Shown piece after piece: positions 18,557 to 28,021 of a stretch of DNA of 64,000 nucleotides. Position numbers and translations under genes: made by a program. The stretch spans positions 310,001 to 374,000 of the forward strand of contig NZ_APJI01000016.1 of NCBI RefSeq assembly GCF_000497575.1, read 5' to 3'. Each line of letters starts with the position of its first letter. Within the stretch, counting starts at the first letter, position 1. This stretch comes from Afipia sp. OHSU_II-C1 (lineage in GTDB: Bacteria > Pseudomonadota > Alphaproteobacteria > Rhizobiales > Xanthobacteraceae). The notes under the pieces were generated by a model. That model searched no databases. It was not told the origin of the DNA and saw nothing but the letters and a program-made list of their open reading frames with translations.

Positions 18557-20028
18557 AAAGCCTGAACGTCGTTCTCTATTTCGGGGCAAATCTCGTGCCC
18601 CGCCTGTCGACCTTCGTCCTGCTTCTGGTATTGACTCGGCTGTTGTCGATGGACGACTACGGAATGTTCGCTCTCATCGTCGTGACAGGCGAAATCCTCG
18701 ATATGGCGACCGGCGGATGGGTGCGGTTGTTTGTATTGAGCAGTGAGAGCAAGGACCGCTTGCCGTCGGCGGGCAGGCTTGGCCGTGCTCTCGTTCTGAC
18801 CGTTGTATCCTGCGTGCTGTCGTTGCTTGGCGCGCTGCTGCTGTCGATCGTCCAGCCAAGTCTGTCCGGGTGGTTCACGGTTGCCGTCGCGGTTTACGTC
18901 CTTGCCTTCGCAGTGCTGCGGCTCGGTTTGACACTGCTGCAGACGCAGCAATGTCACTTGCTATACGCCTGCACCGAGATTGCGCGCGGAGTCTTGTCAC
19001 TTGCATGCGGAGTAGGCGCGGTCCTGGTCATCGAGCCGACTTTCTTTTCTGCCTCGCTTGGAATCTCCCTGGTGACGCTTGTTCTGGGATTGCTGGCCTG
19101 TGCGGTGGCTTTTCGGGATCTGCCATGGCCCTATTTCCCGCGTCAGGGTTATCGCGCGGCCCTGCTGTTCGGAGTTCCGATCGTATCGGTCACGCTGCTG
19201 GCGCAGACGGTCGGTTGGCTCGATCGCTTTATCCTCAATCATGCGCTTGGACCTGCGAGCGTCGGGCTTTATGCGGCCGCCTATGCGCTCGCGAGGCAAC
19301 CGGTTGAGCTGTTCAGTGGGTCGCTGAATCCGTATTTGTTTCCGATGCTTGTCCGCAGCTACTCATCAGAAGGGCGAGAAGCAGCCGGCCGGGTCCAGAG
19401 CGGCAATGTTCTGACGCTGATTCTGCTGTGCGGCGCCGTTGCAGCCGGCATCGCGTTGCTTGCGCAGCCGTTTGCAGAACTGGTGCTGCCGGAGGCTTAT
19501 CGTGCCGAGGCTGTGCGGATCATGCCCTGGATTGCATTTGCCACCCTGTTTGCGAGTTTGAAGAATTTCTGCTTCGACAACGCGTTTTACATCACGAAGA
19601 AGAACTGGCTGCAGTTTGTGAGCATGGCACCGCCTGCGGTGATTTCTCTGTTGCTGGGTTTACTCTTGATCCCGCAGGGCGGTCCGGTGGCCGCTGCCAT
19701 GATCGCGGCTTTTGCCTCGCTCGTTTCACTTGCCGGCAGTGCATTTCTCTCCACGCGCCTGCTGCCATTTTCTGTTCCCTGGAAGGCCATCGCGGGATTG
19801 ACGATCTCGTTCGGGCTTGCCTCCGCGGCAACCCTCGGCATGCGCGTACTTCTGGGCGGACAGCTGCCGCTGATTATATTGTTCGGCGGAACCGCAACGT
19901 TCATGGCGGTTTATGCGTCAACGCTCTCTGCGTCCGGATTTGCCCTGGTGCGGATGCTCGACCGGCCATGGGAAATCTGGCGGGGAGATTCCGTGCCGAC
20001 GGCTACCGCCGAGTCAGTATCGTATTGA
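18553..20028 (+). CDS. Polysaccharide flippase (Wzx/MATE-like oligosaccharide exporter)
   Basis: This 491-residue protein is hydrophobic throughout, with about 12-14 membrane segments and the Wzx-like N-terminus VVLYFGANLVPRLSTFVLLL, then DDYGMFALIV. It should move undecaprenyl-linked repeat units across the inner membrane. The start overlaps the lyase stop (ATGA). Its 3' end overlaps by 26 bases the 3' end of the convergent glycosyltransferase gene. Confidence 0.85.
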   Translation: MKSLNVVLYFGANLVPRLSTFVLLLVLTRLLSMDDYGMFALIVVTGEILDMATGGWVRLFVLSSESKDRLPSAGRLGRALVLTVVSCVLSLLGALLLSIVQPSLSGWFTVAVAVYVLAFAVLRLGLTLLQTQQCHLLYACTEIARGVLSLACGVGAVLVIEPTFFSASLGISLVTLVLGLLACAVAFRDLPWPYFPRQGYRAALLFGVPIVSVTLLAQTVGWLDRFILNHALGPASVGLYAAAYALARQPVELFSGSLNPYLFPMLVRSYSSEGREAAGRVQSGNVLTLILLCGAVAAGIALLAQPFAELVLPEAYRAEAVRIMPWIAFATLFASLKNFCFDNAFYITKKNWLQFVSMAPPAVISLLLGLLLIPQGGPVAAAMIAAFASLVSLAGSAFLSTRLLPFSVPWKAIAGLTISFGLASAATLGMRVLLGGQLPLIILFGGTATFMAVYASTLSASGFALVRMLDRPWEIWRGDSVPTATAESVSY

Positions 20029-21094
20029 ACAGGTCGAGATAGCTATTGATCGCGGTCTGGACGTCGAATGTGCGTGCCCGTGCGATCCGCGGCGCCGGAT
20101 CCCCAGGGTCAGCCAGCGCCTGATTGATGGCCTGTGCGAGCGACTCGATGTCGCCGTTGTCCACGAGCGTGCCGACGCGTCCATGGTCCAGAATCTCATC
20201 CGGGCCTCCGCTTCGTGTCGAGACGACCGGAAGTCCGGAAGCCAGAGCTTCGACAACCACATTGCCGAAGGCCTCCCTGCGCGATGTTAAAGCGAAACAG
20301 CGGGCCTGCGCATAACAGGGCCATGGGTCATCGCGATAGCCGGGAAGTTCCAGTCTGTCTTGAACGCCCAGTTGTTTTGCGCGGGCCAGCAGATTGGCGC
20401 GTTCGGAGCCTTCGCCAAAGATTACGACACGCGCATCTGAGCGCAGACGGGGAAGGGCCTCGACCAGCGCAATAAATCCCTTCTCCGGATTGAGACGGCC
20501 GACGCCGAGCACGACGGGTGGACGCTGGAGAAGGTCGCTATGGCTGGCGGGAATGGCGTTTTCAACGGATACCGGATTGTGGATGCGCGTCAGCTTGCTT
20601 TCGGGGGCATTCCAGTCATCGCGGAGATGATCGAGCAAGCCGTCGGACACACAGACAATTGCAGCAGCGCGCCGCCCAAGCCATGGGGCGAACGAGTAAG
20701 ACATGTGGCCGAGCCGGCCGCGCCCAACGTCGGAGCGTCCGTGATACGAAAGTACGATTCGGGACTGGCCGCCCGCGAACAGGCGCGCCAGAGAAAGCTT
20801 GACGTTTGCCGCGCCTCCGATCGCAAGGACCATGTCCGGCTTCTGCGAGCGCAGGAAGCCGGTAAGGGCGAATACGGAGCTGGCATGCGAATTTCCGAGC
20901 ACGTGGATTGGCACGCCAGGATCGATGAGCGACCGATTCTCGGATGCTTCGAAATCAACGAGCAGGGTGGTCTGCCAGCCAGCCTTGAAGAAGCCGGATG
21001 CCAGCAGGGCTGCTACGCGTTCCGCTCCGCCCCTGTTCAGGGCAGGTACGTAAACCGCGACGTGTTTTGATTGAATAACCATCAATTTGACCAT
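20003..21094 (-). CDS. Glycosyltransferase family 4
   Basis: This is a 363-residue GT-B enzyme. YVPALNRGGAERVAA is the N-terminal GGAER loop, VGRLNPEKGF opens the donor domain, and EAFGNVVVE gives the E-x7-E retaining motif followed by ALASGLPVVSTRSGGPDEIL. Two further in-frame ATGs within the first six codons make the exact start uncertain. It is transcribed against the flippase and divergently from the CapK-like gene, but clearly belongs to the same locus. Confidence 0.87.
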   Translation of the reverse strand: MVKLMVIQSKHVAVYVPALNRGGAERVAALLASGFFKAGWQTTLLVDFEASENRSLIDPGVPIHVLGNSHASSVFALTGFLRSQKPDMVLAIGGAANVKLSLARLFAGGQSRIVLSYHGRSDVGRGRLGHMSYSFAPWLGRRAAAIVCVSDGLLDHLRDDWNAPESKLTRIHNPVSVENAIPASHSDLLQRPPVVLGVGRLNPEKGFIALVEALPRLRSDARVVIFGEGSERANLLARAKQLGVQDRLELPGYRDDPWPCYAQARCFALTSRREAFGNVVVEALASGLPVVSTRSGGPDEILDHGRVGTLVDNGDIESLAQAINQALADPGDPAPRIARARTFDVQTAINSYLDLFNTILTRR

Positions 21095-21180
21095 GCACGG
21101 TTAAGGTAAATGTCCGATTTACCGCGGGCGAAGCATTGGCTGCGGTACATAGTCGTGTTCGCCAAATCAGGGGGAAACCG

Positions 21181-22593
21181 ATGACAGTTCTGGACGTCGC
21201 GCGCGGTGCATATGTCCGGTTGCCGCTATCGACGCGGGCCCAGCTCGGCCGCTTCCTTCGGTACGTGCCAACTTCAATCAAGTTCGGCAAGACCTATCGT
21301 CATTGGCGCAGCGTAATCGATCGCGCAAAAACGGATACAGATTTTGTCCGGTCCTATCGCCAGCAGGCGCTTGGCGAAGTGGTTCAACTGGCGATCCGGA
21401 ATGCGCCTTATTACACCCGCACGCTCAAGCCAGTGGTCGGTCACATCGCGCCCGGCGAACTGTTGGGAAGCGAGGCCTGGTCCCGATTGCCTGTCCTTTC
21501 GCGGCAGACCGTACTCGACCACCGCGACGAGATGTGCACTGTCCCGCTCGATCGTCTTGATCGCGCATCGACCGATGGGTCGTCCGGTGAACCGCTGTCG
21601 ATCATGCTCGATCGCAATCGCAGCCCGATCGAATACGCTTTCATTCACGATGCATGGTCAAGAACCGGGTTTACGGCGCATGACTGGCGCTGCGTTTTCC
21701 GCGGGTTTGATTTGATCGACGGCGAGAACTCCCACATGGAGGTCGAACCGGCGCTTAAAGAACTGCGGTTCTCGGTTTTTCATCTCGATGATACGACGAT
21801 GGCATCATACTTGGCCGCCATTCGTGAAAAGAACATCCGCTTCATTCACGGCTATCCTTCCGCGATAGCGATTTTCGCACAGTATCTGCTCCGGACCGGA
21901 GCGGCGCCGTTGTCGCAGATTCGCGGAATCTTCCCGATTTCGGAAAAGCTGTTTCCACATCAGCGCGATCTTTTTGCACAGGTCTTCGATCAGGCGACCA
22001 CTGTGCCCTTCTATGGATTGAGTGAGAAGGTTGCGTTTGCGGTCGAGCGGGCCAACGAGCCGGATACATATGAGTTCGATCCGATTTACGGCTATACGGA
22101 ACTGGTCGATGACGACGACCGGCCGATCACCACGCCCGGCAAGATGGGCCGTGTGGTGTCGACCGGGTTGATGTTCAGAGGCATGCCTCTCATTCGGTAT
22201 GACACACGCGATGCTGCGCAACTCGTCGAATTGCCGAGCGCGAGTAACAGATACCGACTCGTTCTGAACCACCTGGCGCCGCGGCGAAGCAGCGAATATC
22301 TGGTGAGCCGGTCGGGGTCCCTTATTCCCTTTAACGGGCTGTGTGTGCCGATCGACAGGCATGATCTGACGCGTGAAGTGCAATTCTGTCAGCGTGTTCC
22401 GGGGGAGGTCGAACTCATGGTGGTCACGGAAGGTGGCCAGGAGCCGGATTTTTCGGATTACCTTACCCGAATGACAGAACGTGCCGCGGGCGACCTCACA
22501 ATTCACTTGAAGATCGTCGATGAACTGCCGATGACGGGCAGGGGAAAGCGCAAGTTTATCGATCAGCGGCTGACGATCCCGCACATGACTTGA
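21181..22593 (+). CDS. CapK/PaaK-like adenylate-forming enzyme
   Basis: This 470-residue protein belongs to the phenylacetate-CoA ligase-like branch seen in capsule and exopolysaccharide clusters (CapK). The start at 21181 has CAGGGGGAA before it. The nucleotide loop reads STDGSSGEPLSI, YGLSEK stands for the usual YG-T-E motif, and the C-terminal lysine region is PMTGRGKRKFI. The family activates a carboxylic acid as adenylate or CoA ester; in polysaccharide loci a role in acyl or amide decoration of sugars is suspected but unproven. It converges on the next glycosyltransferase with 15 bases between stops. Confidence 0.8.
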   Translation: MTVLDVARGAYVRLPLSTRAQLGRFLRYVPTSIKFGKTYRHWRSVIDRAKTDTDFVRSYRQQALGEVVQLAIRNAPYYTRTLKPVVGHIAPGELLGSEAWSRLPVLSRQTVLDHRDEMCTVPLDRLDRASTDGSSGEPLSIMLDRNRSPIEYAFIHDAWSRTGFTAHDWRCVFRGFDLIDGENSHMEVEPALKELRFSVFHLDDTTMASYLAAIREKNIRFIHGYPSAIAIFAQYLLRTGAAPLSQIRGIFPISEKLFPHQRDLFAQVFDQATTVPFYGLSEKVAFAVERANEPDTYEFDPIYGYTELVDDDDRPITTPGKMGRVVSTGLMFRGMPLIRYDTRDAAQLVELPSASNRYRLVLNHLAPRRSSEYLVSRSGSLIPFNGLCVPIDRHDLTREVQFCQRVPGEVELMVVTEGGQEPDFSDYLTRMTERAAGDLTIHLKIVDELPMTGRGKRKFIDQRLTIPHMT

Positions 22594-22608
22594 ACAGGAT
22601 ATCTGCCG

Positions 22609-23694
22609 CTACGGCGCTTTGGCGACCTGCAGATAAAGGTCGCGAAGTCGGTCGGCGAATGCCGACACCGTAAAATGCCGTTGGTAGATTTGACGAGAGG
22701 CAGATTGCATCTCACCCAAACGAGAGCGGTTGGTGGCGACTTCAAGCAACGCCGAGGCAATCGGCTCAGGCTCACGTTTGACAAGAAGTCCATTAACTCC
22801 ACCTTCCACGATATCGCGGACGTTGCCGACATCGGTCGCAACAAGAGCTGCGCCGGCACAGGCACCCTCAATCAGGCTGAGCGGCAATGCTTCGGTTCGC
22901 GAGGGCAGGACCACCACGTCGGCTTTGCGCATGTGATCGAGCATTTCGCCGGCTTCGATCCACCCCGTGAACGTCACCTTCTCCTCAAGCCCTGCCTTTT
23001 GGGCCATATCCATGAAGTGCGGGACGTCGCCGTTGCCGGCGACCACGCAGTGCCAGTTATCGGTCGTCTGACGCAGGTGGGCGAGGGCCGGAATCAGGAC
23101 GTGCATACCTTTATTTTCAGTCAGCAGGCCGGAGAAGAGAATCGCCAGCGATCCGGTGTCTGGTTTGGGCAGCACAAGGCCGGTCGCAAAGTCAGGAATT
23201 CCGTTCGGAACGATCGCAATCCGCTCGCGCTGAACGCCAATACGCTCGAAGGCGTCGGCATGAACCTTGCCGAGCGCGACGACGCAATCAGCCTGGTTGG
23301 CGATCGCGCTGAACAATCGACCCGGCACTGTACGCGCGGTGATCTGATCTTCGATAAACTGGCCGTGGAAATGGACAATGGTCCGCGCGCCAAATGCTTT
23401 CGCGAGCTTCAGTATGGCATACTTGCGCGGCAGGCTTCCGCCGGTGGCGAAGTTGATATGGACCACGTGGGGCCGGAATCGGCTCAGCTCAACTCCGATT
23501 TTCGCCAGGATGAGCGGAAATGTCGCAATCCAGCGGTTGCCTCGCGCATCGCCACGCGACTGCGCAAAGCGTAGATCAATGCCGGACACATTCTTGTCGG
23601 CAATGAACTCGCGGAAATAGTGGTAAAGCCGATCGATTCCGCCCTTTCCTGAAGGACCGAATGGCGTGACGCACAGAACGCGGACGGAGGACAT
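22609..23694 (-). CDS. Glycosyltransferase family 4
   Basis: This 361-residue GT-B protein begins with VRVLCVTPFGPSGKGGIDRL. It has HFHGQFIED, the donor-domain start SLAILFSGLLTENKGMH, and the E-x7-E motif EALPLSLIE followed by GACAGAALVATDVGNVRDIV. The start at 23694 is chosen because the first beta strand begins four residues later; an ATG at 23712 and a GTG at 23757 are in frame, and none has a strong ribosome binding site. It is divergent from the polymerase gene, with CtrA-like sites between them. Confidence 0.85.
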   Translation of the reverse strand: MSSVRVLCVTPFGPSGKGGIDRLYHYFREFIADKNVSGIDLRFAQSRGDARGNRWIATFPLILAKIGVELSRFRPHVVHINFATGGSLPRKYAILKLAKAFGARTIVHFHGQFIEDQITARTVPGRLFSAIANQADCVVALGKVHADAFERIGVQRERIAIVPNGIPDFATGLVLPKPDTGSLAILFSGLLTENKGMHVLIPALAHLRQTTDNWHCVVAGNGDVPHFMDMAQKAGLEEKVTFTGWIEAGEMLDHMRKADVVVLPSRTEALPLSLIEGACAGAALVATDVGNVRDIVEGGVNGLLVKREPEPIASALLEVATNRSRLGEMQSASRQIYQRHFTVSAFADRLRDLYLQVAKAP

Positions 23695-23774
23695 TTTCGG
23701 AGTTTCTTGCATTCGTCGCATGCCGCGGCGTTGCACATGGCGGAAACCAGCACCCACCCATACGCACCGTTTGG

Positions 23775-23790
23775 TTAGCCAACTGTTAAC
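23775..23790. promoter_or_regulatory. CtrA-like site between divergent polysaccharide genes
   Basis: TTAGCCAACTGTTAAC fits TTAA-N7-TTAAC with one mismatch in the left half. A second GGTTAA half follows at 23804. It stands 48 bases before the polymerase start and 81 bases before the divergent glycosyltransferase start. Confidence 0.4.
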
Positions 23791-23838
23791 GCGAATTGTC
23801 TACGGTTAATTTCACTGGCCACAATAGCGCAGCTTCCC

Positions 23839-25086
23839 ATGATCCGTTCCGGTTACGCCGTCACCGAGCCGAGCGACAGCCGTATTCTGCTGCGAATGCT
23901 GTATCTGTCATTCGTCTTTTTTGTCTTGCTGAGAATTGGACTTAACGCGCTCATTCTCAACCAGTTTATAAATTATACGACACTGGAAGGGTCCACGATC
24001 GAGAAGATCCATCCAGCGTTCTACGGGATTGGCCTGGTCGCTCTTGGAATCCTGCTTAATTTTCGCATTGAACTGAGCGGGCAGGACGTTGGAATTCTCC
24101 GCGCAATTATCGTTTTCCTGGCAGGCATTTGCGGTCTGCTCCTGATGCTCTCGGTCAGCGGCCAGAGCACGTCATCCGGATACATTCTGGACACTTACAT
24201 CGTTGCGTGCATGGCAATGTTCGTCATGATGACGCTGCCAAATCAATGGCGATCGAACCTCGGTGAATTGATCCTTCTGTTCCTCATTCTGAGCGCACTC
24301 GTCGGCATCGCCGAGTTTGCGCTCAGGACACGCTTGCTGCCTTATGCGGCGGGAGAAGATGTGTTCCGACCGACCGGGCTATCCGATCATCCGTTGCAAC
24401 TGGGGCAATGGTGCGCCGTCGGCATCTGCTTTCTCAGCGTTGCGCGCTGGAGGCCGTCGTTTAAGCTGATGGGCGTTGTGATCCTGCTTGTCGGTGCTTT
24501 GGCGTCCGGAGCGCGTATTGCAAGCCTGGCGGCTTGCGTTTCGTGCGCGCTATTCCTTGTTCTGGAGCCCATGCCTGCGCGATCGCGGGTCGATGCGATC
24601 CAGCGGAAAATGATGCTCGGGATTGCAGGGTTGATCGTGCTGATCACAATCATCGCCGTCATGTTTGCCGTGGGAGCGTTGAGCCGCTTCGAAGGCGGTT
24701 TCGTTGATCAGAGTTCGCTGGCGCGCGTCAGCATTTACGGTGTATTTGACTATCTCACCTGGAAGGAGTTCCTGTTCGGTGCTGATATCGCCCGGGTTCA
24801 GCGGATCGCGCTCGACGTCTTCGGCCTGCCGTTCATCGAAAGTTCTTTCGTCGTCTTCACCGTCCAGTTTGGTTTGATCGGTGCAATTTTGTTCGCATTG
24901 CTGCTTGCCAATCTGTTCCGGGCGCTGCTGAAGGGGCGGTCGGCGATTGTCATGCTGGCCACAGTGATGTTTTTCGCTTTGGCGCTCACCAACAACGCAC
25001 TGTCGGTCAAATCGGCAGATATCCTGATGATCACGCTGTTGACGATATGTGACTTTACCTCTCGATCCGGGCGCTGGATTTCGTGA
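23839..25086 (+). CDS. Polysaccharide polymerase-like membrane protein (VpsF/Wzy type)
   Basis: This 415-residue protein has about ten hydrophobic segments and a larger loop near residue 160-190 (PYAAGEDVFRPTGLSDHPLQLG), as in VpsF and other O-antigen-polymerase-like proteins. The likely role is joining flipped repeat units in the periplasm. Sequence conservation in this class is low, so the call rests on topology, the GLSDHP segment and position in the locus. The stop overlaps the start of the next gene. Confidence 0.72.
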   Translation: MIRSGYAVTEPSDSRILLRMLYLSFVFFVLLRIGLNALILNQFINYTTLEGSTIEKIHPAFYGIGLVALGILLNFRIELSGQDVGILRAIIVFLAGICGLLLMLSVSGQSTSSGYILDTYIVACMAMFVMMTLPNQWRSNLGELILLFLILSALVGIAEFALRTRLLPYAAGEDVFRPTGLSDHPLQLGQWCAVGICFLSVARWRPSFKLMGVVILLVGALASGARIASLAACVSCALFLVLEPMPARSRVDAIQRKMMLGIAGLIVLITIIAVMFAVGALSRFEGGFVDQSSLARVSIYGVFDYLTWKEFLFGADIARVQRIALDVFGLPFIESSFVVFTVQFGLIGAILFALLLANLFRALLKGRSAIVMLATVMFFALALTNNALSVKSADILMITLLTICDFTSRSGRWIS

Positions 25087-26357
25087 TGGTGTGGCTGCTG
25101 CGCATATTGGTGATGACATGCGCGGTGGTGACCATGACGACCGCGCGCGCGGCTGACGGCTCTGATAAGTTCCGGCGAGGCGTTGGTGTGCATCGGCCCC
25201 TTAACTGGGCGTCGGTGTCTCCGCTTGACAGCGCGTTGTATGCGTGGCCGCCGTTTGCAACGGCCGAGCATTATGTCTCGGACGAATTGATCGCGGCGGT
25301 TCAGGCGTCGGGATTTGATTTTGTCCGGTTGACCGTTGATCCGGGACCGTTTCTCCAGATGACAGGCGAGCGGCGCGATGCGCTCGACACCATTTTGCGG
25401 ATGACGATTCAGCGATTTCGCGCGCGACAACTGAGTGTGATTGTCAATTTCCATTCCAATTCCCAGGTCGCTCAATATCGTCCTGAGACGATCTTCATTA
25501 GTGTGGATAGGCCGCTGTTTACGGCCTATGCGGCGGCGATTTCCCGGACGGCGCGACTGCTTGCGGACATGAACGATCCTCGCATCGCGCTGGAGCCTGT
25601 CAACGAGCCACCAGCAGGCTACGACACCACGACAGCAGCTCGCTGGCAGGCTATGATGGAGGTTTTGTATCGAGCCGTCCGCCGCGAGGCGCCGCGCTTG
25701 ACCCTAGTGGTAACCGGCGCCCAGGGAGGCAGCTGGAGAGGGTTGACGCTTCTCGATCCTGCTCCGTTTCACGACGAGAATGTTCTTTTCTCTTTTCACT
25801 ATTACGAGCCTCATCTCTTCACACATCAGGGTGTTGAGTCATCGGAGCCGAGGGAGCGGTTCTGGCGCGATATGCAGGCGTTGCCATATCCGGCGATCAG
25901 GGGAGAGGAGAGCGCAGCCATCCGGATTGTACAGGATCGGATATCGGCAGATTCGGCATTCTCGGTGGCCGACAAATCCCGGCAATCCATCGCGGCAAAG
26001 GCCGCGATCACTGCATACTTTCGCGAAGGATGGAACGCCAAGGTGATCGATGTCGCTTTCGATGCTGTCGCAGCATGGGCTTTGCGGAATGACATCGATA
26101 CCCGTCGCATTCTGCTCGGTGAGTTTGGCGCGACGCGCAATAATCCGGCGTCGAACTCAGCGGGCGAGAGGGCGAGGGCGGCGTGGCTGCTGGATGTGCG
26201 GTGTGCTGCGGAGCGACGGAATTTCCGCTGGTCGATTTGGGAACTCAATGGAAGCGGCGGAATGGCGATCGTTGACCGCGCCGATGAACGCAGGCTGGAT
26301 CGTACGACGCTGGATGCACTCGGCCTTCAAATTCCAAAGCCTGGCTGCCCGTCATGA
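25083..26357 (+). CDS. Secreted glycoside hydrolase family 5 (cellulase-like)
   Basis: This 424-residue protein starts at GTG 25083 or ATG 25086. A signal peptide (about 1-23, ending ARA) sends it to the periplasm. The (beta/alpha)8 barrel shows RLTVDPGPF, VNFHSN, the acid/base Glu175 in LEPVNEPP, SFHYYEP, and the nucleophile Glu347 in ILLGEFGA, so both catalytic residues are present. GH5 enzymes cut beta-linked glucans, mannans and related chains. Within a synthesis locus such hydrolases usually trim or release the polymer, as with CelC/BcsZ or ExoK. The substrate is unknown. Confidence 0.87.
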   Translation: MMVWLLRILVMTCAVVTMTTARAADGSDKFRRGVGVHRPLNWASVSPLDSALYAWPPFATAEHYVSDELIAAVQASGFDFVRLTVDPGPFLQMTGERRDALDTILRMTIQRFRARQLSVIVNFHSNSQVAQYRPETIFISVDRPLFTAYAAAISRTARLLADMNDPRIALEPVNEPPAGYDTTTAARWQAMMEVLYRAVRREAPRLTLVVTGAQGGSWRGLTLLDPAPFHDENVLFSFHYYEPHLFTHQGVESSEPRERFWRDMQALPYPAIRGEESAAIRIVQDRISADSAFSVADKSRQSIAAKAAITAYFREGWNAKVIDVAFDAVAAWALRNDIDTRRILLGEFGATRNNPASNSAGERARAAWLLDVRCAAERRNFRWSIWELNGSGGMAIVDRADERRLDRTTLDALGLQIPKPGCPS

Positions 26358-27838
26358 TCGAGGTAACAGGCAGGCGTAAGGTGACGATATGGCTTAACCG
26401 TGCGCGGTTGTGGCGGTGGCAGCATGAGCTGGTGACGCGTCTTGCGCGGCACCCCGATATCAATCCGGTTGTTCGGTTGGCCGACGGACCGTCGCCGCCT
26501 CGCGCGTTCACCCTGCTCCTGATGCTGGAGAAGTTCGCCTTTCGTCTTCACGACGACCATGCCTGCGATCTTCTTAGTGAGAATGCGTTCGAGCCTTATC
26601 TGGAAACGTGGGACGCGACGGACAGTGGTCGTGTGCTGGATTTGACCGGGCACGCCCAGAACGGTGCCTTGTCGGATCTCAAGATCTTGTACGATGGAAC
26701 GGCATCGGATGATGCGGCTTTGCTGGCGGTGCTGGATGCTCGCAGTCCTGCCTTGACGATTATCGACGGTGAAGGGCGAGCACTCATCGCAGGGCTGCCT
26801 GCCGTTGAAGACAAGACGGTGGCGGTGCGGGCGCTTGATACGATTTTCTCGGCGCTTTTGCAGTTGTGTGTAAAGGCTGTGACTGTGCCGTTGACGGGTG
26901 GTGTGCAATCGTTGTCCAGACCGTCAACGGAAAACCCAATGCATTCTGGCCGAGTGCTGTCGTTTAGCGCAACAGCACTTGCCAGCAAATTGAATGTCCG
27001 TATTGCCCGGCTCTGTCATGAAGCGCCGCGGTGGTTTGTTGCGTGGCGGCAGATAGATGCAATGGAACCGAGAACATCTTTGCCAGGTGCGGGCGCCTAC
27101 CATCGATTGGCTGATGACGGCGGGCGGTACTATGCCGATCCTTTTCTGTTCATTGCGGATGGGCGGACGCATCTCTTCGTCGAAGAGTTCGACCAGATGT
27201 CAGGAAAGGGACTGATCTCGGCATCGGTGTTGGGATCCGGCGGCTTCGAGCGGCCAAAACCTGTCCTGGAAACGCAATCCCATTTGTCATACCCGCATGT
27301 CTTCGCCCATGCCGGTGCAATATGGATGATCCCGGAATCCCTGCAGTCGAGAACGGTCGACCTCTATCGCGCCGAGCGCTTTCCGGATCGCTGGGTTCAT
27401 GAAGCAACTCTGCTGCAAAATGTCGAAGTTTCGGATGCGACTGTCTGCCAGCACGGCGGGTTGTGGTGGATGTTCGCGGCGACACGAAGCTGGCGCGGTT
27501 CAAACTGGGATACGCTCAGCGTTTTTTGGGCGCCGGAACTGATCGGTCCGTGGCAACCGCACGCCGGCAATCCGATTCTCCTCGATCATCGTTGCGCCCG
27601 CCCGGCGGGCGATTTCTTTCACCACGACGGCGCGCTGTGGCGGCCCGCACAGGACTGTTCGGAAGGCTACGGCACGGGTCTGGCGTTCTGCCGTATCGAT
27701 TTGCTGGACCTGGAGAATGTCCGGCAAAGCGTACAGAAAACCGTACGGGTGCGGGATGGAGGCGTGAGGCGCGGGCCGCACAGTCTGAATCGTACAAGCA
27801 CGATCGAAACCATCGATCTTTATGGAGCCTCGGCCTAG
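26354..27838 (+). CDS. GINT1_N/GH43-like beta-propeller protein of the polysaccharide locus
   Basis: This is a 494-residue protein. The first 230 residues or so are of unknown nature, with an alpha/beta look. The second part (about 240-490) reads YYADPFLFIADGRTHLFVEE, then SYPHVFAHAGAIWMIPES and WWMFAATRS. This is the five-bladed propeller pattern found in the N-terminal domain of plant GINT1-type glycosyltransferases and in bacterial polysaccharide clusters, related to GH43 folds. It overlaps the GH5 gene by four bases. No signal peptide is visible. It may transfer or bind a sugar or acyl group; the activity is undetermined. Confidence 0.6.
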   Translation: MIEVTGRRKVTIWLNRARLWRWQHELVTRLARHPDINPVVRLADGPSPPRAFTLLLMLEKFAFRLHDDHACDLLSENAFEPYLETWDATDSGRVLDLTGHAQNGALSDLKILYDGTASDDAALLAVLDARSPALTIIDGEGRALIAGLPAVEDKTVAVRALDTIFSALLQLCVKAVTVPLTGGVQSLSRPSTENPMHSGRVLSFSATALASKLNVRIARLCHEAPRWFVAWRQIDAMEPRTSLPGAGAYHRLADDGGRYYADPFLFIADGRTHLFVEEFDQMSGKGLISASVLGSGGFERPKPVLETQSHLSYPHVFAHAGAIWMIPESLQSRTVDLYRAERFPDRWVHEATLLQNVEVSDATVCQHGGLWWMFAATRSWRGSNWDTLSVFWAPELIGPWQPHAGNPILLDHRCARPAGDFFHHDGALWRPAQDCSEGYGTGLAFCRIDLLDLENVRQSVQKTVRVRDGGVRRGPHSLNRTSTIETIDLYGASA

Positions 27839-27898
27839 CCGATACGTGCTCTGGGGCAGCGATCAGACGGCCAGCCGGACCCGGTCCTTCAAGCAATA

Positions 27899-27910
27899 TT
27901 AACCATAACC
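27899..27910. promoter_or_regulatory. CtrA-type half site
   Basis: TTAACCATAACC contains TTAACCAT, the better conserved half of the CtrA consensus. It lies about 112 bases upstream of the chain-length gene in a 183-base intergenic space. It is only a half site. Confidence 0.25.
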
Positions 27911-28021
27911 GGGCCAAAGTGCTTACAAGCTCGATGTGTTGGTTCGGGTGACCTTGTTGCGTTCAGGCAGTCCCATGCGTATGCGGTCAAGTCCGTCGTT
28001 CTCGATGCGCTCAGCAGGTGC

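Noticed and set aside
21099-21106. GGTTAAGG between divergent glycan genes as a CtrA site
   Set aside because: There is only one half and no second TTAA at the required 7-base spacing.
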